Assembly: GCA_002448555.1 (NCBI GenBank)
Contig: DJYV01000157.1
Location: 1-10,313 of the forward strand
Source: Flavobacteriales bacterium UBA6969
Lineage (GTDB): Bacteria; Bacteroidota; Bacteroidia; Flavobacteriales_D; Sanyastnellaceae
Reading direction: 5' to 3'
Length of the DNA stretch: 10,313 bases
The notes beneath the pieces are model-generated. The model searched no databases, was not told where the DNA came from, and was given only the letters and a program-made list of their open reading frames with translations. Of the stretch, positions 1 to 6,442 are shown in pieces (position 1 is the stretch's first letter; every line of letters begins with the position of its first letter). The position numbers and the translations under genes are program-made.

Positions 1-1
1 T

Positions 2-83
2 GCCGAAGTGGCGGAACTGGTAGACGCGCACGACTCAAACTCGTGTTCCTAACGGAGTGTGGGTTCGATTCCCACTCCGGGTA
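2..83 (+). tRNA. tRNA-Leu (anticodon CAA), acceptor stem poorly paired
   Basis: The anticodon arm is cacga, loop ctcaaac, tcgtg (28-44), giving anticodon CAA, which reads the leucine codon TTG. The D-arm has the usual leucine pattern (tggcgg, then tggtagacgc). A long class II variable arm (ttcc, loop taac, gga) precedes a perfect T arm gtggg, ttcgatt, cccac (59-75). The discriminator is a83, followed by ca, so CCA is not encoded. The acceptor stem is odd. Bases 2-8 (gccgaag) face 76-82 (tccgggt) and give only two Watson-Crick pairs, two G-U pairs and three mismatches. The body is convincing, so the identity is safe, but whether the gene is functional or correctly assembled is uncertain. Confidence 0.85.
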
Positions 84-94
84 CAGACTGAAAG

Positions 95-120
95 AACGCC
101 TCCCTCGTGGAGGCGTTTTT
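95..120 (+). terminator. Rho-independent terminator after tRNA-Leu
   Basis: A perfect 9-bp hairpin (aacgcctcc at 95-103, loop ctcgt, ggaggcgtt at 109-117) runs into a T tract (116-120, then ggttt). It lies about 12 bases after the tRNA 3' end, so it most likely ends the tRNA transcript and insulates the downstream secreted-protein gene. Confidence 0.88.
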
Positions 121-162
121 GGTTTAGTTTTAAGCCATCAAACACCCCACAATTCCGATCCC

Positions 163-1155
163 ATGAAACGCGTTTTTGGCCTCCTCGCTCTCCTCGGTCC
201 CTTCCTTGCCACAGCTCAATTGCAATCGCCAACCCCGGAAGCGGGCGAAACGTTCGTGCAAAAGGTAGCCCCGGGATTTGCGGATATTACGAACGACACC
301 GGCGGCCCCGGCCAATCCTACGATCTGACGTACTTGGACAATCCCGATTGGGATGTGATCTCGTCGAGCGGTTCGTTTGTCAGCGTGGCCTCAACGCCCA
401 ACGGCAAGGTGTTCGCCGGCTCAGAGATTGCTGCGGAAGCGGACGGCATTTATACGTACTATTCCTATGGGGACTCGTACGAATACCACGGAGGTGTTCA
501 AAATAACCTCATCGTAGCCTACAGCGATACGGAGGAATACTTCCCGTATCCATTTGAAATCGGCGGGACTTCCGAAGACACGTTTGCTTGCGAATACGGC
601 ACAGCCGGCATTACGGTTTACCGCACAGGAACGGTGACTGCAGAATGTGTTTCTTCTGGAACGCTCGGCTTGCCGGGCTTGGTCTATTACGAGGACGTTT
701 ACCGCGTGCAGATGACCGAAGTGCTGGTGGACTCGACGTTCTTGGGTACGTACGAGGTAATCATCTCCGGAGATTATTTCTTTTCTGCGGATTATCCCAT
801 CACGCTGGCGGCCTTGCTGAATATTTCAACGGTGGACACGCCCATCACAGGGGACCCGGTCATTACCGAATCAGCCGCTGGAATTTGGTTGGAGGAGTAT
901 GTGGTTGACACCCCTGAGATGGAGGCGTCGGCGTTTGCTATGCTGCCGAACCCTGCCCGTGATCACGTCACTTTGATTGGACTCCAACCCGGATCGGATG
1001 TTGTGGTGTACGGCATGGACGGCCGGGAGTGGAAGCGTCAGTTGGTGCGGCCCGGATTGCGTGCAGAACTCATGAATGTGAGTGACTTACCCGCGGGGAC
1101 GTACTTGGTTCGCTGCGGCGAAGGCGCTGCTCAGCAGCTGGTGATTCAGCGTTAA
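163..1155 (+). CDS. Secreted protein with type IX secretion C-terminal sorting domain, function unknown
   Basis: The 330-residue product starts with a clear Sec signal peptide (MKRVFGLLALLGPFLATAQ, likely cleaved after ATA near residue 18). It ends in a type A type IX secretion sorting domain (about residues 256-330) with the hallmark segments LPNPARDHVTL, VVVYGMDGRE, LPAGTYLVR and a basic end (VIQR). Known biology of this domain implies export across the outer membrane by the Por machinery, followed by cleavage and either release or surface attachment. The middle part (20-250) is rich in Tyr, Ser, Thr and Gly, looks beta-rich, has two cysteines (C143, C162) that could pair, and matches no family I recognise. 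I chose ATG 163 because it begins the signal peptide; the frame is open further upstream but runs through the tRNA. A weak -7-like TAGTTTTA lies at 125-132. The stop overlaps the stop of the convergent purF-type gene. Confidence 0.9.
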   Translation: MKRVFGLLALLGPFLATAQLQSPTPEAGETFVQKVAPGFADITNDTGGPGQSYDLTYLDNPDWDVISSSGSFVSVASTPNGKVFAGSEIAAEADGIYTYYSYGDSYEYHGGVQNNLIVAYSDTEEYFPYPFEIGGTSEDTFACEYGTAGITVYRTGTVTAECVSSGTLGLPGLVYYEDVYRVQMTEVLVDSTFLGTYEVIISGDYFFSADYPITLAALLNISTVDTPITGDPVITESAAGIWLEEYVVDTPEMEASAFAMLPNPARDHVTLIGLQPGSDVVVYGMDGREWKRQLVRPGLRAELMNVSDLPAGTYLVRCGEGAAQQLVIQR

Positions 1156-3044
1156 TAGGCCCGGTCGTTTCGGCCTTCAACGTAGTAGACAAACGCTCGG
1201 TTGACCACCTTGTGCCCACCGGGTGTTGGGAAGTCGCCGGTGAAGTACCAATCGCCTTGGTGATTGGGGCATGCGGCGTGCAGCCCTTCAATGCTCTGGA
1301 AAACAATCTTCACTTCCGCCTTCATGCCCTTTGGCGTGAGCAGCTGTGAGATGCGGTCGTTGAGCTCCTCTGTTGTGAACGGCTCGTAGATGGCCTTGAT
1401 TTGGTTCACATTCCCTTCTTTGGGAAGGGCGATTTGCGCTTTGCAACGCTCGTATACCTCGTCGATGAGGTGCTCCATGCCGCGCTCTTTGATGAGGCTG
1501 ATGGCCGCTTGGAAGGCGACAAAATCCCCCAGACGCGCCATGTCAATGCCGTAGCAATCGGGGTAACGGATCTGCGGTGCGCTGGAGGCGACCACAATGC
1601 GTTTGGGGTTGAGGCGATCGAGGATACGGAGGATGGACCGCTTGAGCGTGGTGCCGCGGACGATGCTGTCGTCGATGACGACCAGGTTGTCTTGGCCCGG
1701 GTTGACGGTGCCGTAGGCGATGTCGTAGACGTGGGCTACGAGGTCGTCGCGGTTGGCGTCTTCGGTGATGAAGGTCCGCAACTTTGCGTCTTTGATGGCG
1801 ATCTTCTCGACGCGTGCGCGTTCGTCCAGGATGCTCTTCACTTCGTTCGGGTCGGGGTTGGTGCCCAAGCCGATGATGCGTGAGATTTTTGCCTGGCTCA
1901 GGTGGTCTTCAAGGCCTTTGACCAAACCGTAGAAGCAGGTTTCCGCCGTATTGGGAATGAAACTCGTGACCGTGTTGTCGAGGTCGTGTTCGACGGCCTC
2001 CATGATCTGGGGGACGAGTTGACGACCGAGCTCTTTGCGTTCGGTGTAGATGTCCTGGTCGTTGCCGCGGCTGAAGTAGATGCGCTCAAAACTGCAGGCC
2101 TTCCGCTTACCGGGTTGCTTGACTTGTGGCATGGAAACCGTGCCGTCGCGCTTGATGATGAGCGCGTGTCCCGGTTGGATTTCGTGCACTTCTTCGGTGC
2201 TGACGTTGAAGGCGGTTTGGATGACCGGCCGTTCGCTCGTGATGACCACCACTTCGTCGTCTTCGTAGAAAAACGCAGGGCGGATGCCGTTCGGATCCCG
2301 CATTACGAACGCGTCGCCGTGGCCGATCATGCCACACATGACGTACCCGCCGTCAAGCGAATTCGCTGCGTGCTTCAGCACGTTGGGCAAGTCAATCTCG
2401 TCGGCGATTCGCTCAGAAATGTCCTCATTGGCGAGGCCTTCCTGCTTGTATTGATCGAAGAGTCGCTGATTTTCGACGTCAACAAAATGACCAATGCGCT
2501 CAAGGATGGTCACTGTGTCGGCTTTCTCCTTGGGGTGCTGCCCGAGTCCGACCAACTTGTCAAACAGTTCGTCGGTGTTGGTCATGTTGAAGTTGCCCGC
2601 AACGACGAGGTTCCGTGTGCGCCAGTTGTTTTGGCGCAAAAACGGATGGCAATTCTCAACTTGGTTTTTTCCGTAGGTACCGTAGCGCAGGTGGGCCAAA
2701 AACAACTCCCCGGTGAACGCCATTTCCTCTTGCAGAAACTGGCTGTCCTTCAGTTGCTCAGAAGAAAGACCTTCAAAACGCGGCATGATGCGGCTGAAAA
2801 CGTCTTGGATGGGCTGCGGGTCCACGGAGCGAATGCGAGAAATGTACCGCTTGCCCGGAGGAACATCCAACTTGATGTTGGCGAGTCCGGCTCCGTCTTG
2901 GCCGCGGTTGTGCTGCTTCTCCATGAGCAGGTACATCTTATTGAGTCCATAAAATGCACTGCCGTATTTGTCGATGTAGTACTGCAACGGTTGCTTCAAT
3001 CGAAGCATTGCAATGCCGCATTCGTGTTGGAGGAAGTCGCTCAT
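1152..3044 (-). CDS. purF: Amidophosphoribosyltransferase, long Bacteroidota form (PurF family)
   Basis: The 630-residue cytoplasmic enzyme should catalyse the first committed step of purine synthesis: PRPP plus glutamine to 5-phosphoribosylamine. The N-terminal class II glutamine amidotransferase domain shows HECGIAM with the presumed nucleophile C9, QHNRGQDGAG (44-53), LAHLRYGTYG (116-125), AGNFN (149-153) and RDPNGIRP (249-256). The C-terminal phosphoribosyltransferase domain carries the PRPP loop VVIDDSIVRGTT (455-466) and the family segment CSFERIYFSR (317-326). Start 3044 puts Cys at position 9, leaving a short MSDFLQHE propeptide to be removed, and lies behind a -7 box. An in-frame ATG at 3125 would add 27 residues and overlap that promoter, so I reject it. 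The protein is about 125 residues longer than the E. coli enzyme. Bacteroidota can carry two PurF-like proteins, so the symbol is slightly uncertain. It lies 84 bp after the PLP enzyme gene on the same strand. Confidence 0.9.
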   Translation of the reverse strand: MSDFLQHECGIAMLRLKQPLQYYIDKYGSAFYGLNKMYLLMEKQHNRGQDGAGLANIKLDVPPGKRYISRIRSVDPQPIQDVFSRIMPRFEGLSSEQLKDSQFLQEEMAFTGELFLAHLRYGTYGKNQVENCHPFLRQNNWRTRNLVVAGNFNMTNTDELFDKLVGLGQHPKEKADTVTILERIGHFVDVENQRLFDQYKQEGLANEDISERIADEIDLPNVLKHAANSLDGGYVMCGMIGHGDAFVMRDPNGIRPAFFYEDDEVVVITSERPVIQTAFNVSTEEVHEIQPGHALIIKRDGTVSMPQVKQPGKRKACSFERIYFSRGNDQDIYTERKELGRQLVPQIMEAVEHDLDNTVTSFIPNTAETCFYGLVKGLEDHLSQAKISRIIGLGTNPDPNEVKSILDERARVEKIAIKDAKLRTFITEDANRDDLVAHVYDIAYGTVNPGQDNLVVIDDSIVRGTTLKRSILRILDRLNPKRIVVASSAPQIRYPDCYGIDMARLGDFVAFQAAISLIKERGMEHLIDEVYERCKAQIALPKEGNVNQIKAIYEPFTTEELNDRISQLLTPKGMKAEVKIVFQSIEGLHAACPNHQGDWYFTGDFPTPGGHKVVNRAFVYYVEGRNDRAY

Positions 3045-3074
3045 GCCGGCCGGTTCTGGGCGTTGGTTGAGGGG

Positions 3075-3082
3075 CAAATTTA
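3075..3082 (-). promoter_or_regulatory. Candidate -7 box for the purF-type gene
   Basis: Read on the minus strand the site is TAAATTTG followed by C, an exact match to the Bacteroidota -7 consensus TAnnTTTG. It lies 30 bases before the ATG at 3044, which fits a leader of about 25 nt. A weak -33 candidate (TGTTCA) sits about 19 bases further upstream. This suggests purF has its own promoter rather than depending only on the upstream PLP enzyme gene. Confidence 0.55.
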
Positions 3083-3128
3083 CTCCGCCAACCGGCTTCT
3101 TGAACAGCGCGGAAATATTTTTCAATCG

Positions 3129-4046
3129 TCACCGCCACGAGCGGTTTCCCTGCAGCCCTCCCGTGTGGATGAACAGGACGCGTTGGCCGCTCCAATCGGG
3201 GTCTTCGCGCCATGCCTGCTCCAAGCGATGCAGTGCTTTTCCCGTGTAGACGCCTTCCAACGGAATGCCCGTTTCATCCTCCCATGAACCGATGAACGAT
3301 TGGAGGGATTCAGGAATTTGGCCAAACCCACCAAGGTGGGCGTCGTTCCAAACTGTGCAACCGGCGGCGAGCTCCTTCGACCACGCGGAGTTGTTCAGCG
3401 CCAGGTTCAATTGGTGCTCGATGGCCGGTCCCATGTCAAGCCCCTTCAGTGCGTTGGCTACATTCAGGTTGGCGGTTCCCTTGAGTCCCAATAGGAGCCC
3501 CGCAGCTGTGGCGCCAGTTCCGGCGGCGACCACCACGGCGTCCCACGGGCGATCCAAGTCGGCTTGTTCGATGAGGTGCTTGCACCCCATGACGCCCAGC
3601 GCCCCACTGCCGCCCTCCGGTACGATGTAAGGATTGCCGAATAGGTCGCGCAACCACGCCTTAAAAAATGGCGCGTCTTTTTCCTTGTATTCGGACCGGG
3701 AAACCGGAAAGAGCTCCATGCCCCAATCGATGCAGTCTTGCAAGGTCGGTGTGGGATGGGCCAGTTCGGCTTCGGTCGCGCGGACCACACCGATGGTGCG
3801 CAACCCGATTGATGCCCCAAGGGCCGCCGTAGCGTGCAGGTGGTTGGACCACGCGCCGCCGAACGTGAGCAAGGCGGGCTGGGGTTGCAGCAGCGCACGC
3901 TCAATGTGGTACATCAGCTTCCAGGCTTTGTTGCCCGGCGCCGGCGAATCAACAGCATCCAAGCGCCGCATCCAAAGCTCTACTCCGGCCCCTTCGGCAG
4001 AGGACCACGAGACGCGTTTGGTCGTGAAATCGGGCATCGGTTTCAT
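3129..4046 (-). CDS. PLP-dependent ACC deaminase / D-cysteine desulfhydrase family protein
   Basis: The 305-residue cytoplasmic protein belongs to the fold-type II PLP family that includes 1-aminocyclopropane-1-carboxylate deaminase and D-cysteine desulfhydrase. The PLP lysine is in GNKAWKL (K40, with K43 also typical). The substrate-site motif is TFGGAWSNH (61-69), with Ser67-Asn68 at the position of the catalytic Ser-Asn of ACC deaminases. A Gly-rich phosphate loop reads AAGTGATAAG, and the C terminus has the family-like FIHTGGLQGN. Length fits the family. The frame is open upstream to 4238, but that part would cover the divergent small gene and is not family-like; ATG 4046 (MKPMPDF) or ATG 4037 (MPDF) is the real start. 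The reaction cannot be settled from sequence: most bacterial members act on D-cysteine or related amino acids rather than ACC. I see no Bacteroidota promoter box upstream. Confidence 0.87.
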   Translation of the reverse strand: MKPMPDFTTKRVSWSSAEGAGVELWMRRLDAVDSPAPGNKAWKLMYHIERALLQPQPALLTFGGAWSNHLHATAALGASIGLRTIGVVRATEAELAHPTPTLQDCIDWGMELFPVSRSEYKEKDAPFFKAWLRDLFGNPYIVPEGGSGALGVMGCKHLIEQADLDRPWDAVVVAAGTGATAAGLLLGLKGTANLNVANALKGLDMGPAIEHQLNLALNNSAWSKELAAGCTVWNDAHLGGFGQIPESLQSFIGSWEDETGIPLEGVYTGKALHRLEQAWREDPDWSGQRVLFIHTGGLQGNRSWR

Positions 4047-4052
4047 ACGTGG

Positions 4053-4060
4053 TAAATTTG
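4053..4060 (+). promoter_or_regulatory. Candidate -7 box for the small cysteine-rich gene and hutU
   Basis: TAAATTTG followed by C matches TAnnTTTG exactly and stands only four bases before the ATG at 4065. With the usual start point a few bases after the box, the transcript would begin at or next to the start codon. No good -33 TTG is visible at 19-21 bases upstream, so support rests on the -7 box alone. Confidence 0.5.
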
Positions 4061-4064
4061 CAAC

Positions 4065-4226
4065 ATGCGGAGCGATTTGGAACCGGGGGACTTTTACCAC
4101 AGCGAAGAGGGCTATGTTGTTTTTACCGAACAATACCACCTCAAGCGCGGTCATTGTTGTCAAAGCGGTTGCAAGCATTGCCCTTACGGGTTTGACAAGC
4201 GCACCGGGAAAATCAAGAAAGCATGA
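4065..4226 (+). CDS. Small cysteine-rich protein, DUF5522-like
   Basis: This 53-residue protein begins MRSDLEPGDFY and contains VFTEQYHLKRGHCCQSGC, then KHCPYGF, so four cysteines (C31, C32, C36, C39) form a compact CC-x3-C-x2-C cluster flanked by His30 and His38. The pattern resembles DUF5522-type small proteins, recalled from memory; their function is unknown to me. The cluster looks suited to metal binding (inference). The ATG follows a -7 box directly. The stop overlaps the start of hutU in ATGA, which suggests translational coupling. It diverges from the PLP enzyme with 18 bp between start codons. The gene is easily missed because of its length. Confidence 0.82.
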   Translation: MRSDLEPGDFYHSEEGYVVFTEQYHLKRGHCCQSGCKHCPYGFDKRTGKIKKA

Positions 4227-6262
4227 CCTCAGCCACAAGCGCCAACGAATTGCAGTTGTTCCAAGAGGAAATCAAGGCGGGAATTCCCGCTCAGTTGCCC
4301 GCTCCTCAACCGCGCTCCTCCGAAATCAGCCACGCACCGGTTCGCAAGGACATTTTGACAGCCAAAGAAAAGGAGCTAGCCATGCGCAATGCGTTGCGTT
4401 ACTTTCCCTCAGAGCAGCATGCAGAATTGGCTCCAGAATTTGCGGACGAACTGAAGCGCTACGGCCGCATTTACATGTACCGATTGCGCCCGTCGTATGC
4501 TATGCACGCCCGGCCCATCGAAGCCTACCCCGCGCAGTCAGCACAGGCGGCGTCCATCATGATCATGATCCAAAACAACTTGGATCCCGCGGTGGCGCAG
4601 CATCCGGAAGAACTCATCACCTACGGCGGCAATGGCGGGGTGTTCCAAAACTGGGCCCAGTACCGCCTTACCATGCAGTACTTGAGCCAGATGACTGAGG
4701 AACAGACTTTGGTCATGTACAGCGGCCACCCCATGGGCCTCTTCCCGTCGCACAAAGATGCGCCGCGGGTCGTGGTGACCAATGGCATGGTCATTCCCAA
4801 CTACTCCAAGCCGGACGATTGGGAGCGCATGAATGCGTTGGGTGTTTCCCAATACGGTCAAATGACCGCCGGCTCCTACATGTACATTGGGCCGCAGGGC
4901 ATCGTCCACGGCACGACCATAACGGTCTTGAACGCCGTGCGCATGAACGACAAGGATGGCTCCGGACCTGCCGGTAAGCTTTTCGTGACCGCCGGACTCG
5001 GCGGCATGAGCGGCGCCCAACCCAAGGCGGGCAACATCGCCGGCGTGGTCAGTGTCACCGCAGAGGTCAATCTTGCAGCGGCGTACAAGCGCCACGAGCA
5101 GGGTTGGGTAGACCATGTAGTTGAAGACGTGCAAGAGCTCACCACCCGGGTCAAGGCTTCGGTCGATGCCAAGGAGGCTGTGTCCTACGCTTACCTAGGC
5201 AATGTGGTGGACGTGTGGGAAGCGTTCGATGCGGCCGGGTTGTTTGTCGACCTCGGTTCCGATCAAACCTCACTGCACAACCCATGGGCCGGAGGATACT
5301 ACCCGGCTGGACTCGGTTTCGATGAGGCCAATGATATGATGGCCAACGACCCCGATGCTTTTGCGACGCACGTCAAGGCTTCGTTGCGTCGCCACGCCAA
5401 AGCGGTCAACAAGCATACGGCTCGCGGCACGTATTTCTTTGACTATGGAAACGCATTCTTGCTCGAAGCATCTCGATCCGGTGCGGACGTGATGAACGAG
5501 GAGGGCGACGGGTTCAAGTATCCGAGCTATGTGCAGGACATCATGGGGCCCATGTGTTTCGATTTCGGTTTCGGACCGTTCCGCTGGGTGTGTACGAGCG
5601 GCAAAGCTGAAGATTTGGAGTTGACGGATACCATCGCATGCGAGGTGTTGGAGCGGTTGATGCAGGAAGCTCCGGACGATATCAAGCAGCAAATGGACGA
5701 CAACATCCGGTGGATCAAAGGCGCCAAGGCCAACCGGCTGGTCGTCGGTTCACAAGCGCGCATTCTCTATGCGGACGCACAGGGCCGCATGGAGATTGCC
5801 AAAGCATTCAACGAAGCCATTGCCGACGGCCGCCTCGCTGGGCCGGTGGTGCTCGGCCGTGACCACCACGACGTGAGCGGCACCGACTCGCCGTTCCGGG
5901 AGACTTCAAACATTTACGACGGCTCGGCCTTCACGGCGGACATGGCCGTACAGAATTTCGCCGGCGATGCCTTCCGCGGCGCGACTTGGATCTCGTTGCA
6001 CAACGGCGGCGGTGTCGGTTGGGGCGAGGTGATGAACGGCGGATTCGGCATGCTCATCGATGGCAGCGCCGTTTCTGAACGCCGCCTCACTTCTATGCTG
6101 CACTGGGATGTTAACAACGGCATTGCTCGCCGCAGCTGGGCCCGCAATGAAGGGGCCGAATGGGCCATCCGCCGCGCGATGGAACAGGAGCCGCGCTTGA
6201 AGGTGACCATGCCGGCCCACGCAGATGACGACGTGGTGCGCAAGGCGCTGGGGCATGATTGA
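4223..6262 (+). CDS. hutU: Urocanate hydratase, long form
   Basis: The 679-residue cytoplasmic enzyme should convert urocanate plus water to 4-imidazolone-5-propanoate, step two of histidine breakdown, using tightly bound NAD+. Family segments run in order: TYGGNGGVFQNW, the near-invariant GVSQYGQMTAGSYMYIGPQG, the NAD-binding GLGGMSGAQPKAG (258-270), GPMCFDFGFGPFRW, LGRDHHDVSGTDSPFRET with D547-H548, and SLHNGGGVGWGEVM (glycines 595-597). It is about 120 residues longer than the well-studied Pseudomonas enzyme. The extra N-terminal part (HAPVR, then AMRNALRYFP) recalls the long urocanases, including animal UROC1. No hutH, hutI or formimidoyl-glutamate gene is in the window, so the rest of the pathway must lie elsewhere. 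It shares ATGA with the upstream small gene and overlaps a possible 42-residue ORF at its stop. Confidence 0.95.
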   Translation: MTSATSANELQLFQEEIKAGIPAQLPAPQPRSSEISHAPVRKDILTAKEKELAMRNALRYFPSEQHAELAPEFADELKRYGRIYMYRLRPSYAMHARPIEAYPAQSAQAASIMIMIQNNLDPAVAQHPEELITYGGNGGVFQNWAQYRLTMQYLSQMTEEQTLVMYSGHPMGLFPSHKDAPRVVVTNGMVIPNYSKPDDWERMNALGVSQYGQMTAGSYMYIGPQGIVHGTTITVLNAVRMNDKDGSGPAGKLFVTAGLGGMSGAQPKAGNIAGVVSVTAEVNLAAAYKRHEQGWVDHVVEDVQELTTRVKASVDAKEAVSYAYLGNVVDVWEAFDAAGLFVDLGSDQTSLHNPWAGGYYPAGLGFDEANDMMANDPDAFATHVKASLRRHAKAVNKHTARGTYFFDYGNAFLLEASRSGADVMNEEGDGFKYPSYVQDIMGPMCFDFGFGPFRWVCTSGKAEDLELTDTIACEVLERLMQEAPDDIKQQMDDNIRWIKGAKANRLVVGSQARILYADAQGRMEIAKAFNEAIADGRLAGPVVLGRDHHDVSGTDSPFRETSNIYDGSAFTADMAVQNFAGDAFRGATWISLHNGGGVGWGEVMNGGFGMLIDGSAVSERRLTSMLHWDVNNGIARRSWARNEGAEWAIRRAMEQEPRLKVTMPAHADDDVVRKALGHD

Positions 6263-6383
6263 TGCCTTCGAAGAAACGTACGATTCGTCCAGCACCCGGG
6301 AGGAGTTGCAGGGCGCGATTTTTGCCAAAAGCGAACTGGAAGGTTTGCTTCGGCTTTGGGGGTTGGTCCTTCAGGACGATTGA
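6255..6383 (+). CDS. Possible small acidic protein, overlaps the hutU stop
   Basis: An ATG-started frame of 42 residues begins inside the last codons of hutU (shared ATGATTGA) and fills the gap to the tetR operator. It starts MIDAFEETYDSSSTREELQG and ends LEGLLRLWGLVLQDD: acidic, with a likely amphipathic helix at its C-terminal half. Codon use is G/C-rich at third positions, like the neighbours, and the composition looks protein-like, unlike the Arg-rich alternative frame over the same bases. The stop/start overlap fits coupling to hutU. I recognise no family, and a 42-codon open frame can occur by chance in GC-rich DNA, so this stays a hypothesis. Confidence 0.45.
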   Translation: MIDAFEETYDSSSTREELQGAIFAKSELEGLLRLWGLVLQDD

Positions 6384-6386
6384 ATT

Positions 6387-6417
6387 CGGAAACGTTTTAA
6401 CGTTGTTTTCGTTTCCG
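6387..6417. promoter_or_regulatory. Inverted repeat, candidate TetR operator
   Basis: Perfect 8-bp arms cggaaacg (6387-6394) and cgtttccg (6410-6417) flank a 15-bp spacer that itself is AT-rich; two copies of the palindrome aacgtt occur at 6391-6396 and 6399-6404. The right arm covers the expected -33 region of the tetR promoter. No T tract follows, so it is less likely to be a terminator for hutU. Binding by the adjacent TetR protein is inferred from position and symmetry. Confidence 0.55.
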
Positions 6418-6434
6418 GCGGGTGTCCCATGGAC

Positions 6435-6442
6435 TACCTTTG
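6435..6442 (+). promoter_or_regulatory. Candidate -7 box for the tetR-efflux operon
   Basis: TACCTTTG followed by C is an exact TAnnTTTG match. A TTT at 6412-6414, inside the right arm of the inverted repeat, lies 20 bases upstream, the usual -33 spacing. The ATG at 6452 is only nine bases past the box, so the leader would be very short. Confidence 0.58.

Noticed and set aside
1..120. tRNA 3' end as an integration (att) site
   Set aside because: No integrase, no repeated tRNA end and no phage or island genes in the window; the mismatched stem is better explained by a chimera or variant.
43..162. In-frame upstream extension of the secreted protein
   Set aside because: It would run through the tRNA and its terminator; the signal peptide begins exactly at ATG 163.
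1902..3287. Long open frame on the plus strand opposite purF and the end of the PLP enzyme
   Set aside because: It is antisense to two clearly conserved genes, shows no recognisable domain, and open antisense frames are common in GC-rich coding DNA.
4047..4238. N-terminal extension of the PLP enzyme to ATG 4238
   Set aside because: It lies antisense to the cysteine-rich gene and the hutU start, and the family N terminus corresponds to MKPMPDF at 4046.
3634..4698. 354-codon plus-strand frame across the PLP enzyme, the small gene and hutU
   Set aside because: It crosses three well-supported genes in wrong frames and its product has low-quality, Arg/Ser/Pro-rich composition with no family motif.
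6387..6417. The inverted repeat as a terminator for hutU
   Set aside because: The spacer is long, no T tract follows the right arm, and it overlaps the -33 region of the next promoter.
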